A stretch of DNA of 64,000 nt from CAYVWB01 sp964455395 (GTDB lineage Bacteria; Desulfobacterota; Desulfovibrionia; Desulfovibrionales; Desulfovibrionaceae). A model generated the notes under the pieces. It had not been told where the DNA came from. It saw only the letters and a list, made by a program, of their open reading frames with translations, and ran no database searches. The stretch covers positions 23,454 through 87,453 of the forward strand of contig CAYVWB010000008.1 in assembly GCA_964455395.1 (NCBI GenBank), written 5' to 3'. Made by a program: the position numbers and the translations under genes. Shown here piece after piece: positions 42,004 to 50,127 of the stretch (positions are counted from its first letter, which is position 1; every line of letters begins with the position of its first letter).

Positions 42004-43841
42004 GTCCTATCGAAATCATTGCGGAAATAGCCAACGCGCATCAAGGCGATCCCACCCAGGCCGCAACACTGGCGCGCCTCGCCGCCGAAGCCGGCGCAGA
42101 CGCCGTGAAGTTCCAGGTCTACACCGCGGCGGAATTGCTCACACGCAGCCACCCGCGCTACGCGCATTTCGAGAAACAAGCCTTCAGCCGTGAGGAATGG
42201 ACGACCCTGCTTGCGGAAGCCCGCAGCCTGAACGCGACCGTCTACTGCGATGTCTTCGGGCTGGAGTCCTTGGCGATGGTCGGCGCCTTGGGGGTGGACC
42301 ACGTGAAGATCCACTCCTCGGACATGGGCAACCTCCCGCTGCTGCAACAAGCCGCCCGCGTGGCCAGACGCATCCTGCTGGGCGCGGGGGGCTGCGGTTT
42401 GCGGGAGATCGCCCGCGCGGTCAGGACCCTGCGCGAAGCCGCTCCGGCGCAACCGCCCCAGCTCGTTCTGCTGCACGGCTTCCAGAGCTATCCCACCGCC
42501 ATCGAGGACACGCGGCTGGAACGATTGCTCGCATTCCGCAACGAATTCGGCGACGTCTGCGAAGTGGGCTACATGGACCACGTGGCTGGCGACGACCCCA
42601 TGGCCTTCCATCTGCCGCTCATGGCTGCGGCCATGGGCGCCACGGTGCTGGAGAAGCACGTCACCCTGGACCGCGCCGCGCAGGGCGTGGACTATTATTC
42701 CTCCCTGGAGCCGGCGGAGCTCGCCGCCTTCGTGACGCAGGCGCGCCGAGCCGAGACCGCCCTGGCCGGCGGGTGCGCGGCGTTCTCCGAGCCGGAACGA
42801 CAGTATCGCCGGGCCACGGGCAAGCACTGGGTGGCGGCGCGGGCCTTGCCCGCCGGGCGCGTGCTCGCGGGCGAGGATCTCGTCATGAAGCGCGACGTAA
42901 GCGGCGACGCCTACCCCGCCAAATACGAGCGGCTGGTGGGCCGTCCCCTGCTGCGCGACGTGCAGCCCGACGAGCCCCTGTGTCACGTGGACGTGCGACA
43001 GACCGTCTTCGCGTTGCCGGTGGCGCGGTCGGCCTCGTCCCGGCTGCCGGGGAAGGCGCTCATCGATGTGGCGGGAACGCCCGCCCTGCGGCACTTGCTG
43101 GAGCGTCTCAAACAGGCCGCGCGGCTGGACGCCGTGGTCTTCTGCACCACCGTCAACGCGGAGGACGACGCTTTGGCTGAAGCGGCCGCCGCGGCGGGGC
43201 TGCCGTGTCATCGCGGACCGGTGGAGGACGTGCTGGGCCGCATGCTGGGCGCGTTGGACATGGCGCCGCAGCTGCTGGGCGCTGCCGCTGTGGTGGACGC
43301 TCCGGCGGACGTGGTGGACGTGGTGGTGCGGGTGACCGGAGACGACATCCTGGTGGACCCCGACTATCTGGACGAGACCGTGCGCCAGCATCTTGCGCAC
43401 AACGCCGAATACACCAGCGCCAAGGATCTGCCCAGCGGCGTGGAGGTGGAGGTCTTCGACGCGCAGATCCTGCGGGACATCCACCACGCCTGCAAGGACG
43501 CCGGTGGCACGGAATATCTGACGTTCTACGTGACCCGCAATCCGGACCACTTCCTGGCGCACGTCATGGTCCCTGCGGAGGCGCACCGTCGGGATTGGCG
43601 CTTGACGCTGGACACGCCCGAGGATTATCAGGTCATCACCGCGTTTCTGGAAGCCATGCGCGCGCAGGGCAAAGCCCTGGACTACCGCATGGACGACCTC
43701 GTGGCGTTCTACGCCGCGCGGCCCGACGTGCTGGCGATCAACGCGCAGGTCCGCCAACGCAGCGCTCCCATCGAGGTCTGCACGGACATCTGCTGGTCCC
43801 GACTCGGCCATCTCTCCGACGAAGGCTCCCCCCGCTCATGA
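42000..43841 (+). CDS. NeuB-SpsF fusion: nonulosonate synthase plus cytidylyltransferase
   Basis: A 613-residue two-enzyme protein. Residues 1 to about 265 are a NeuB-type synthase (IAEIANAHQGDP, AGADAVKFQVY, KIHSSDMGN, VGYMDHVAGDD, LEKHVTLDR), which condenses PEP with an N-acyl mannosamine-like sugar. Residues about 285-347 are the SAF domain (ARALPAGRVLAGEDLVMKRD). Residues about 350-613 are an SpsF-type cytidylyltransferase (LPVARSASSRLPGKAL, VRVTGDDILVDPDYLD). The product could thus make and CMP-activate a nonulosonic acid. It overlaps its neighbours at both ends by ATGA. In the synthase, the usual CTSxYP segment is replaced by LLHGFQSYP, so the substrate may differ from sialic acid. Confidence 0.9.
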   Translation: MSPIEIIAEIANAHQGDPTQAATLARLAAEAGADAVKFQVYTAAELLTRSHPRYAHFEKQAFSREEWTTLLAEARSLNATVYCDVFGLESLAMVGALGVDHVKIHSSDMGNLPLLQQAARVARRILLGAGGCGLREIARAVRTLREAAPAQPPQLVLLHGFQSYPTAIEDTRLERLLAFRNEFGDVCEVGYMDHVAGDDPMAFHLPLMAAAMGATVLEKHVTLDRAAQGVDYYSSLEPAELAAFVTQARRAETALAGGCAAFSEPERQYRRATGKHWVAARALPAGRVLAGEDLVMKRDVSGDAYPAKYERLVGRPLLRDVQPDEPLCHVDVRQTVFALPVARSASSRLPGKALIDVAGTPALRHLLERLKQAARLDAVVFCTTVNAEDDALAEAAAAAGLPCHRGPVEDVLGRMLGALDMAPQLLGAAAVVDAPADVVDVVVRVTGDDILVDPDYLDETVRQHLAHNAEYTSAKDLPSGVEVEVFDAQILRDIHHACKDAGGTEYLTFYVTRNPDHFLAHVMVPAEAHRRDWRLTLDTPEDYQVITAFLEAMRAQGKALDYRMDDLVAFYAARPDVLAINAQVRQRSAPIEVCTDICWSRLGHLSDEGSPRS

Positions 43842-45208
43842 AGGCGCCCCTCATCACCGTCTACATCACCAACCACAACTATGGTCGGTATGTGGAGCAG
43901 GCCATCGAGAGCGTGCTCCAGCAGACATTCAAGGACTTCGAGCTGCTCATCATCGACGACGGCTCCACGGACAACTCCCGGGAGATCATCGAGCGCTACC
44001 GCGACAGACCGGACGTCTTCATCATCCACCAGCAGAACAAGGGCCTGAACGTCACCAACAACATCGCTCTGCGCATGGCCCGCGGCGCGTACATCATGCG
44101 GCTGGACGCGGACGACTATCTGGATGCGCACGCCTTGGCGGTGATGGCTGGCGTGCTGGAGGACAACCCCGAGGTGGGCCTCGTCTTTCCGGACTATTTC
44201 CATGTGGACGAACTGGGCCACGTCATCGAGGTGGTGCATCGCAACAACGTCGACGACGTCACCCTCATGGACATGCCCGCCCACGGCGCCTGCACCATGA
44301 TCCGCACGGACCGTCTGGAGGAAATAGGCGGCTATGACGAGTCCTTCCGCTGCCAGGACGGCTACGATCTCTGGATCCGCTTCATCCACAAGAACGCGGT
44401 GAAGAACGTGAACCTGCCGCTTTTCTACTACCGGCAGCACAGCGAATCCCTCACACGCAACGAGTCGCGCATTCTGGAGACGCGCTCGCGCATCATCCGC
44501 AAGCATCTGGATAGGGAACAGACCCCCATGCGCTGCGTGGGCGTGGTGCCCGTGCGGGGCGCGTTGGTCAACCCCACCTCCCCAGCCATGACGCCTCTGG
44601 CCGGCAAACCCCTGGTGGAATGGACTCTGGACGTGGCCCTGGCCGCCGAGCGCCTGGAGAAAGTCATCTTCACCACGCCCGACCCCGACCTGCTGGAACA
44701 CGTGCAGCGCGTCTACGGCGAAGCCGTGCACGCCGTGCTGCGCGACGCTTCCTACGCGGCCTTCAACACCACCATCGTGGACACGGCGCGGCATGCGCTG
44801 GCGGACTACGCCGGGGACGCGCCCCTTCCGGAGGCCCTGGCCCTGCTCTACATCGAGTGTCCCTTCCGCACCCCGCAGATGGTCGACGACGCCGTGAACA
44901 TGCTGCAGCTCTTCGAGACGGACTCCGTGGTGGGCGTGCGGCCGGAACGCAGCGTCATCTACCGGCATGAAGGGTGCGGCATGACCCCCCTGCGACGCTC
45001 CCATTCCCTCCGGCTGGAGCGCGAGGATCTCTACCGCGACAGTGGTCGGCTGCTGACTTGCCGCACCGCGCTGCTGGAGCAGGAACGCCGCGTGCTCGGC
45101 GACCGCGTGGGCCACGTCATCATCGACCAGGACGCCGCCGTGAGTCTCCATTCCCAGTGGGACTGGGAGATCGCGGAGTTCATCGCCCAGCGTCGGCTGA
45201 AAGCCTGA
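43838..45208 (+). CDS. GT2 glycosyltransferase fused to degenerate CMP-sugar cytidylyltransferase domain
   Basis: A 456-residue protein. Residues 1 to about 225 are a GT-A family 2 glycosyltransferase (ITVYITNHNYGRYVEQAI, LLIIDDGSTDNS, the DXD-like RLDADD, and CQDGYDLW). Residues about 228-456 resemble NeuA: the strand GVVPVRG, then LAGKPLVEWTLDVAL, YIECPFRTPQMVDDAV and IIDQDAAVSLHS. The NeuA active-site loop (normally ARGGSKGIPRKN) is replaced by VRGALVNPTSPAM, so the lysine and arginine that bind CTP are gone. It may bind a CMP-sugar without making it, and transfer it through the GT2 part. The start overlaps the previous stop (ATGA). Confidence 0.85.
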   Translation: MKAPLITVYITNHNYGRYVEQAIESVLQQTFKDFELLIIDDGSTDNSREIIERYRDRPDVFIIHQQNKGLNVTNNIALRMARGAYIMRLDADDYLDAHALAVMAGVLEDNPEVGLVFPDYFHVDELGHVIEVVHRNNVDDVTLMDMPAHGACTMIRTDRLEEIGGYDESFRCQDGYDLWIRFIHKNAVKNVNLPLFYYRQHSESLTRNESRILETRSRIIRKHLDREQTPMRCVGVVPVRGALVNPTSPAMTPLAGKPLVEWTLDVALAAERLEKVIFTTPDPDLLEHVQRVYGEAVHAVLRDASYAAFNTTIVDTARHALADYAGDAPLPEALALLYIECPFRTPQMVDDAVNMLQLFETDSVVGVRPERSVIYRHEGCGMTPLRRSHSLRLEREDLYRDSGRLLTCRTALLEQERRVLGDRVGHVIIDQDAAVSLHSQWDWEIAEFIAQRRLKA

Positions 45209-45284
45209 ACGACGCGACCGCCGCCATCCTCCCCCCCCCGGCCGGGACCACCGAAACACTGCATCGACACGCAAGGAGAGCCCC

Positions 45285-45971
45285 ATGCGCTTCATCGCCG
45301 AAATAGGAATGAACCACAACGGCAACTTCGGCCTCGTCTTCGAGCTGGTGCGGCAGGCGGCCAACGCCGGCGCAGACATCGTGAAGTTCCAGCTGGGCTG
45401 GCGCGACAAGCCCGAAGAGATCAACCACATCACCCCCGAGGTGCTGGAGCACATCTTCCGCTGCTGCGAACACCACGAGGTGGAGCCCATGGCCTCGCTC
45501 ATCACCCCGCCAGCGTGGGAGATGGCGCAGAAGTTTCCCTTCAAACGCTACAAGATCGCTTCACGCACGGTGAAGGATTACCCGGACCTCGTGCGCGAGA
45601 TCATCGCCGCCGGCAAGGAGACGTTCATCTCCCTGGGGATGTGGGACGGTCCCGAGGCGCCCTTCGGCCACCCCGAGCATGTTCAGTACCTGTGGTGCAA
45701 GTTCGCCTACCCCAGCTACCCGTGGGATCTGAAGGACGTCCCCAAGGACTTCGAGAACTCCATCTACGCAGGCTACAGCGACCACTCCGTGGGCGTGGCC
45801 ATCCCTTTGATGGCCATCAGCCGCGGCGCGCGCGTGGTGGAGAAACACTTCACGCTGGACAAGTCCGACACCACCATCCGCGACCACGCCCTTTCCGCCA
45901 CGCCGGACGAGTTCGCGCAGCTGGTGACGATAGGCCGGGAGATGCGCCGCTGCCTGGATCTCGGCGTCTAG
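45285..45971 (+). CDS. Compact NeuB-family synthase without SAF domain
   Basis: A 228-residue NeuB-like barrel. It starts FIAEIGMNHNGNFGLVFELV and has GADIVKFQLGWRD, YKIASRTVKDYPDLV, ISLGMWDG, YAGYSDHSVGVAIP and VVEKHFTLDKSDTTIRDHALSATP, the successive strands of the family. The protein is complete but about 110 residues shorter than typical NeuB (about 340). The C-terminal antifreeze-like SAF domain is absent, and some barrel loops are trimmed. It may be inactive, use a partner's SAF domain, or act on a different aldose. It sits 76 bases after the GT2 fusion gene. AAGGAG precedes the ATG. Confidence 0.83.
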   Translation: MRFIAEIGMNHNGNFGLVFELVRQAANAGADIVKFQLGWRDKPEEINHITPEVLEHIFRCCEHHEVEPMASLITPPAWEMAQKFPFKRYKIASRTVKDYPDLVREIIAAGKETFISLGMWDGPEAPFGHPEHVQYLWCKFAYPSYPWDLKDVPKDFENSIYAGYSDHSVGVAIPLMAISRGARVVEKHFTLDKSDTTIRDHALSATPDEFAQLVTIGREMRRCLDLGV

Positions 45972-46219
45972 GCGCTCGCCACAGACCGACACGCACCGCA
46001 CCGCGCATTCATTTCTGCGGTTCGACGGCGCGTCTGGCCATCATGCGAATCTCCGCCGTGTGACGAACACGAGCCGCCACCGGACAGCAAGGACCCTTCG
46101 GCGATCTGGGTGATGGCGTCTTCAATGAGCGCCTGCGAAACCTCGTCAGGGACGACGGGGTGCAGCGTCGGCAGGTGTCTGGCAGCCTGGGAAGCGAGGC
46201 CGTTTTGTCGGGAAGCCTC
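45968..46219 (-). pseudogene. Possible gene remnant without start codon
   Basis: A minus-strand frame open for 83 codons, bounded by an in-frame TGA at 46220-46222 and a TAG at 45968-45970. The translation includes HPVVPDEVSQALIEDAITQ and IAEGSLLSGGG. It reads like genuine protein and its codons end mostly in G or C. There is no start codon before this part; the only ATG comes late. It could be the 3' end of a lost gene. I do not recognise the family. Confidence 0.25.
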
Positions 46220-46354
46220 TCACGAGCAGTCGGCCGGAGAGGATCTCATGTTGTGGCGGAATGCTGGGCGTGTCGTTGGGGCGCTGCGGGCTTCGTGAGA
46301 GACTATGGGGAGCAGGCGCGTGGCGCTCGCGTGATGGGGGGAGAGCGCGCCGTC
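45972..46354. other. Gap between converging genes, includes possible gene remnant
   Basis: These 383 bases carry no intact gene. The left part holds an 83-codon minus-strand open frame with coding-like character (see the separate entry). The right part has no recognised feature and no terminator with a T run. Confidence 0.5.
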
Positions 46355-47719
46355 CTACGAGTCTTCGAGGACGCTGCCAAACGTGTGAAGATCCTTGGTG
46401 ACAGCGTCGATCTTGTGTTTGTATTCCTTGATGACATCATACCCGCAGTCGGTGAAGGTGTCGCACCAGACACGCTCCAACTCGTTGAGGTCGACATCGT
46501 CCTGCGTCGCCAGGCGTGGGCCGATCTCGCTGTTTTCGATGAGCATCTGATAAGCGGGCGATCCCGGCACGGGGATCAGAATGGTGGACGCCAGGCGGGT
46601 GAGGCCGCCGAGTTCGCAGAGCTCCTCGCACATGGAGAGGGTGTTCTGAAGGCTCTCGCGGCTTTCGCGGGGCAAGCCGAGCACGAAGCTGGGAAAATAG
46701 TGGAGCCCTGCGTCGCGCAATTTGCGGATGGCGCGCATGGCGCCTTCCCTGGTCTGGCCTTTGTGGGAGGTGCGGAGCAACCCGTTGTCGCCGCTTTCCA
46801 CGCCGAGGAAGACTTCCTCCACATTGAGGTCCAGCATCGGCGGGATGAGATCGTCCGTGATGTTGTTGACGCGGCTGTAGACGAAGAAGGTGAGGTGCTT
46901 GCAACTCGCTGGTCGGCGCGCCACGAACGTCTTGAACCACTGCTTGTCGGCGAGGTTGTCGTCGGAGATGTCCCAGAGGGTGTTCACGTCGTAAGTGGCG
47001 CGGAGGTGCTCCACTTCTTCCCAGATCTGGTCGATGTCCCGGTAGCGGGTGCCCTTTTCCAGTCGCGCGCAGAACACGCAGCCCCCGGTTTTGTCCCTCC
47101 AGGAGCACCCTTTGCAGGAGTAGAAGGAGCCGGGCCGCGCGTCCCCTTTTTCGGGATAGATGGTTCGGAAGTTTTGGATATAGCGCTCATAGTCGATGAA
47201 CTCGCGGGATGGAATGGGGAGGTCGACAATATCGATGCCGGCGATGGCGGGTGTCCGGGTCACCACTCCGTTGCGCTTGAAGACGAGGTTCGGCGTCTCC
47301 TCCAGGGGGTGCGCGTCTGGGTCGAGCAGGCTCCGCACCATGCCGAGGAAAGGGTATTCGCCCTCATTGACGATGACGTAGTCGAAGCAGTCCCTGTTCT
47401 GCAGAATCAACGGCGCCAAGGTGGTGGGGTGAGGCCCGCCCACGGCCGTGACGCAGCCCTGCGCCTTGGCGTCTTCGGCGTAGGCGATGGTGGTGTTGTA
47501 ATTGAAGGTGGTTGCGTAGAAGCCGACCAGGTCGTAGCGACCGAAGGCGGAGCGGTCCATGACGTCCACGTCTTCGTCCATGATGGTGAACTCGACCTGG
47601 TCGCCGAGCTCCTGCTGGACGTAGGTCGCCACCGAGAGCATGCCCAGCGGCGCGTACATGCCCTTGCGCGAATGGGCGCCCCCTTGGCTGTTGGCTGCGT
47701 TGCAGAGGAGTATCTTCAT
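46355..47719 (-). CDS. B12-binding radical SAM protein
   Basis: A 454-residue enzyme with an N-terminal cobalamin-binding fold (about 1-140: YAPLGMLSVATYV, DLVGFYATTFNYN, AVGGPHPTTLAP, EGEYPFLGMVRSL) and a radical SAM barrel. The cluster region reads SCKGCSWRDKTGGCVFC. The last three cysteines have CX8CX2C spacing instead of the standard CX3CX2C. Later come WDISDDNLAD and FLGVESGDNGLLR. Relatives carry out methylation, ring formation or other C-C chemistry on unactivated carbons. Its ATG overlaps the stop of the NeuA gene at 47716 by four bases, so it is linked to CMP-nonulosonate production. It ends about 380 bases from the converging NeuB-type gene. Confidence 0.88.
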   Translation of the reverse strand: MKILLCNAANSQGGAHSRKGMYAPLGMLSVATYVQQELGDQVEFTIMDEDVDVMDRSAFGRYDLVGFYATTFNYNTTIAYAEDAKAQGCVTAVGGPHPTTLAPLILQNRDCFDYVIVNEGEYPFLGMVRSLLDPDAHPLEETPNLVFKRNGVVTRTPAIAGIDIVDLPIPSREFIDYERYIQNFRTIYPEKGDARPGSFYSCKGCSWRDKTGGCVFCARLEKGTRYRDIDQIWEEVEHLRATYDVNTLWDISDDNLADKQWFKTFVARRPASCKHLTFFVYSRVNNITDDLIPPMLDLNVEEVFLGVESGDNGLLRTSHKGQTREGAMRAIRKLRDAGLHYFPSFVLGLPRESRESLQNTLSMCEELCELGGLTRLASTILIPVPGSPAYQMLIENSEIGPRLATQDDVDLNELERVWCDTFTDCGYDVIKEYKHKIDAVTKDLHTFGSVLEDS

Positions 47720-48441
47720 GCGGGAGCTCCGTGCCGCGCCACGAAATCCGCGAAAGCGAAGTCGAGTTCGGAGTTGATGTCGATGGCTTCCACTTCGGTG
47801 ACCGGCACGCCGCGCACGTCCTCTCCCAGCCAGTGGCCTTGGGGCTCCACTTCCTCCAGAAGGCGTCGGCTGCGCACGTAGAGCGAGCCGGTGAGTCGGT
47901 ACGCCACTTCCCGCAGATGACGGTGCAATTTTTGCTCGAGAGGGATCTCGCAGAAGTCTTCGATCTTGCAGGAATCGCCCATGCGCTTGCAGATGTAGGG
48001 GTGGGAGTCCACCACTTCCGCCACAGTGGTCACGGCGTCACATCCCGTTTCGAAGAGGGTGTCGATGGCTTTCTCCACGGTGGCGGAGGCCAGGAAGGGG
48101 TTGGTGGGCTGCAAGGAGGCCACGCAGTCGAAAACTTCGCCGCGTTCCTTGAACCAGCGGTAGGCGTGGTCCACCACTTGGGGCAGCTGGACAGTGTCCG
48201 TGGCGAGCTCTGGCGGCCGCTTGAAGGGTGTCTCCAAGCCCACGCTGGCGCCCAGTTGCAGCAGTTCCTCGTTTTCGGAAGTGAGGATGACACGATGGGC
48301 GTTCTTCACGCCGTGGGCGATATCCGCCGCCCACGCGAGCAGTGGTCTGTCGCCGAGCGTCCGAAAGTTCTTGCGGGGCGCTCGTTTCGAGCCGCCGCGT
48401 GCGGGAATGATGATCAGTGTTCTGCGGGAGATGTCTGCCAT
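47716..48441 (-). CDS. neuA: CMP-nonulosonate cytidylyltransferase (NeuA family)
   Basis: A 241-residue cytidylyltransferase. The active-site loop PARGGSKRAPRKNF is the NeuA signature, with R-A where G-(I/V) is usual. Other landmarks are PLLAWAADIA, ILTSENEELLQ, RPPELATDTVQLPQVVDHA, SLQPTNPFLA and AIDINSELDFAFADF. It forms the CMP-activated sugar from CTP. It is the first gene of a two-gene minus-strand unit with the B12 radical SAM protein (ATGA overlap). The ATG at 48441 is preferred; a GTG three codons earlier is possible. No clear ribosome-binding site precedes either. Confidence 0.9.
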   Translation of the reverse strand: MADISRRTLIIIPARGGSKRAPRKNFRTLGDRPLLAWAADIAHGVKNAHRVILTSENEELLQLGASVGLETPFKRPPELATDTVQLPQVVDHAYRWFKERGEVFDCVASLQPTNPFLASATVEKAIDTLFETGCDAVTTVAEVVDSHPYICKRMGDSCKIEDFCEIPLEQKLHRHLREVAYRLTGSLYVRSRRLLEEVEPQGHWLGEDVRGVPVTEVEAIDINSELDFAFADFVARHGAPA

Positions 48442-48458
48442 GGAAGTCACAAGAAGCC

Positions 48459-48488
48459 TTGATAGACCCGATGAATCTTTGCTATTCG
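48459..48488 (+). promoter_or_regulatory. Candidate sigma-70-type promoter
   Basis: TTGATA (48459-48464), an 18-base spacer, then TATTCG (48483-48488) in the less GC-rich part of the divergent gap. It is oriented toward the transferase gene at 48637. It is a match by eye only. Confidence 0.3.
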
Positions 48489-48636
48489 TGTTCGCGCGGC
48501 GGCGTCATGGACGCTGCTGCGCTGGAGGCCCTGGACATGGTCAGCGCCACGTCGGGCTGAAACCAGACGGACGGTACGCAGCGACTTCACCTCTGTCAAG
48601 AAGCGGCGTCGTGCACTGCCCTCGCCATTCTCCAGG

Positions 48637-49872
48637 GTGTCCACCGTGTCTTCTCCGCAGCAAATCAGTGGCCAGCCGGCGCGAGCTCACCTCTTTGTCG
48701 TGCGCGCCATACCGGATATCGACTGGATCACGCCGATCGCTTGGAAGCTGGCTCAGCGTGGCCGGCAGGTTCTCCTGCTCACCGTGAATCCCCGCTTCAC
48801 CATCCATTCGGACTACCGCTTGCGTTTCCTGCAGTCGCAAGCAAACGTCACCGTGCGCGGGCCCGACATGTTGGACAAGGCCTTGGAAGCGCCTTGGGCC
48901 GCCGCCGCAGCTGCCGGAGAAAACCGTTTGTTTCCGCACGACCTCGATCTGCGGGGCGTCTCGGAGGCTTTGGCTCGTCTTGCGCCAGCCACCCTCTCGA
49001 TCGACATGGACGCATACGACAAGGCGCCCCTTGCGCCGCTGGTCGACGCAGCTCGCGCGCGTGGCGTCCCGGTGCTTTCCTACCCCCAGGGCAACCGCCT
49101 CATGCGCGCAGAGCCCGGCGTTTTCAAGGCGCCTTTCGCAGACGCGTTGCTCTTGCCCCATCAAGTGGAGACAGGCAACGTCAGCGATCGTCCCGGTGAA
49201 TACATCCTTGGCGGACCGCGCTACTGCGCGGAGTGGATGGCCTTGAACCTGCGTCTGCTGGAGGAAGCCTATCCCCGAACACGACTCCCTGCCGCCACAG
49301 GACGGCTCAAGACGCTCATTCTCGGGCGGCCATTGCGCGATTTCTATCCGGACCACGTTCGTTGCGCGCAGCTTCGCGCATTGCCTTTCACCCATGTGCT
49401 CTTCAAGGGCAAACCCCGCGGAGACGCCATGGACCAGGGCGACTTTCCGGACTGGCCCACACTGGCGCTGATCCGCTGGGCCGACGTGGTGGTCGCCTCG
49501 GTGACCAGCGTGCTCCTGGACGCGTTTCTGTTGGGCAAGCCGGTCCTCTATTTGCGCGAGGTGGCTCCGAAAGACGAGCCCCTCTTCCTGGACTATGGCC
49601 TTTCCCATGTGGTCGAAGCGACGGATGACATCAACACCATCATGCAGGAGCTGCATGCAGCGTTGCGGGACCGTCATGCCGATTTTGCGGAGTCTGCGCC
49701 TGCGTCAAGGAGTGATGCGGGAGGAGTCGCCCGACTGATCCGCGACCTGGTGCAATGCGGAGACGCCCGGCGAGACGTGCTGATAGACTATGCGCGATTG
49801 TACGACACATTGTCCGAACGCCACAGCGGGCGCCGTCACACCCTGCCGACACACGGAGGCGCCGGCGCTTAG
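48637..49872 (+). CDS. GT-B-like transferase of unknown specificity
   Basis: A 411-residue protein I cannot assign precisely. The fold looks like GT-B: an N-terminal Rossmann domain (HLFVVRAIPDIDWITPIAWKLAQRG, LSIDMDAYDKAPLAPLVDAA, VLSYPQGNRLM) and a C-terminal one (HVLFKGKPRGDAMDQGD, IRWADVVVASVTSVLLDAFLLGKPVLYLREV). The tail pattern of a serine-rich loop, then LGKPVLYL, recalls CDP-glycerol glycerophosphotransferase and capsule transferases. It is clearly related to the protein at 50128-51318. GTG at 48637 is the best start within the open frame, though GTG 48646 is close. It probably assembles part of a surface glycan. Confidence 0.72.
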   Translation: MSTVSSPQQISGQPARAHLFVVRAIPDIDWITPIAWKLAQRGRQVLLLTVNPRFTIHSDYRLRFLQSQANVTVRGPDMLDKALEAPWAAAAAAGENRLFPHDLDLRGVSEALARLAPATLSIDMDAYDKAPLAPLVDAARARGVPVLSYPQGNRLMRAEPGVFKAPFADALLLPHQVETGNVSDRPGEYILGGPRYCAEWMALNLRLLEEAYPRTRLPAATGRLKTLILGRPLRDFYPDHVRCAQLRALPFTHVLFKGKPRGDAMDQGDFPDWPTLALIRWADVVVASVTSVLLDAFLLGKPVLYLREVAPKDEPLFLDYGLSHVVEATDDINTIMQELHAALRDRHADFAESAPASRSDAGGVARLIRDLVQCGDARRDVLIDYARLYDTLSERHSGRRHTLPTHGGAGA

Positions 49873-50127
49873 CGAGAAGGACAGCCCTGCAGAGGCCCTT
49901 GTCCCCTGCAGTTTTCAAGGCGGTCAGCCCCTTCACTCCGGAGGATGCTTCCGAAGCCGTGGCGCACTTTTCCGTTTCCAATCATACCATGGAGGTCTGC
50001 ATGGACTCGGCTGGTGGAGCCAAAACGCTATATGGACGGGGCTCCGGGGCGCGTCATTGCTCCAAAAAGCGCCCTCCCGGAAAGCGCCTTTGTTGATCGT
50101 CGACATTTTCCGGAATGGTCACTTCCG

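Noticed and set aside
50040..50110. Repeated aaagcgcc elements as a terminator hairpin between converging transferase genes
   Set aside because: They are direct, not inverted, repeats (aaaagcgccctcccgg, aaagcgccttt) and cannot pair with each other.
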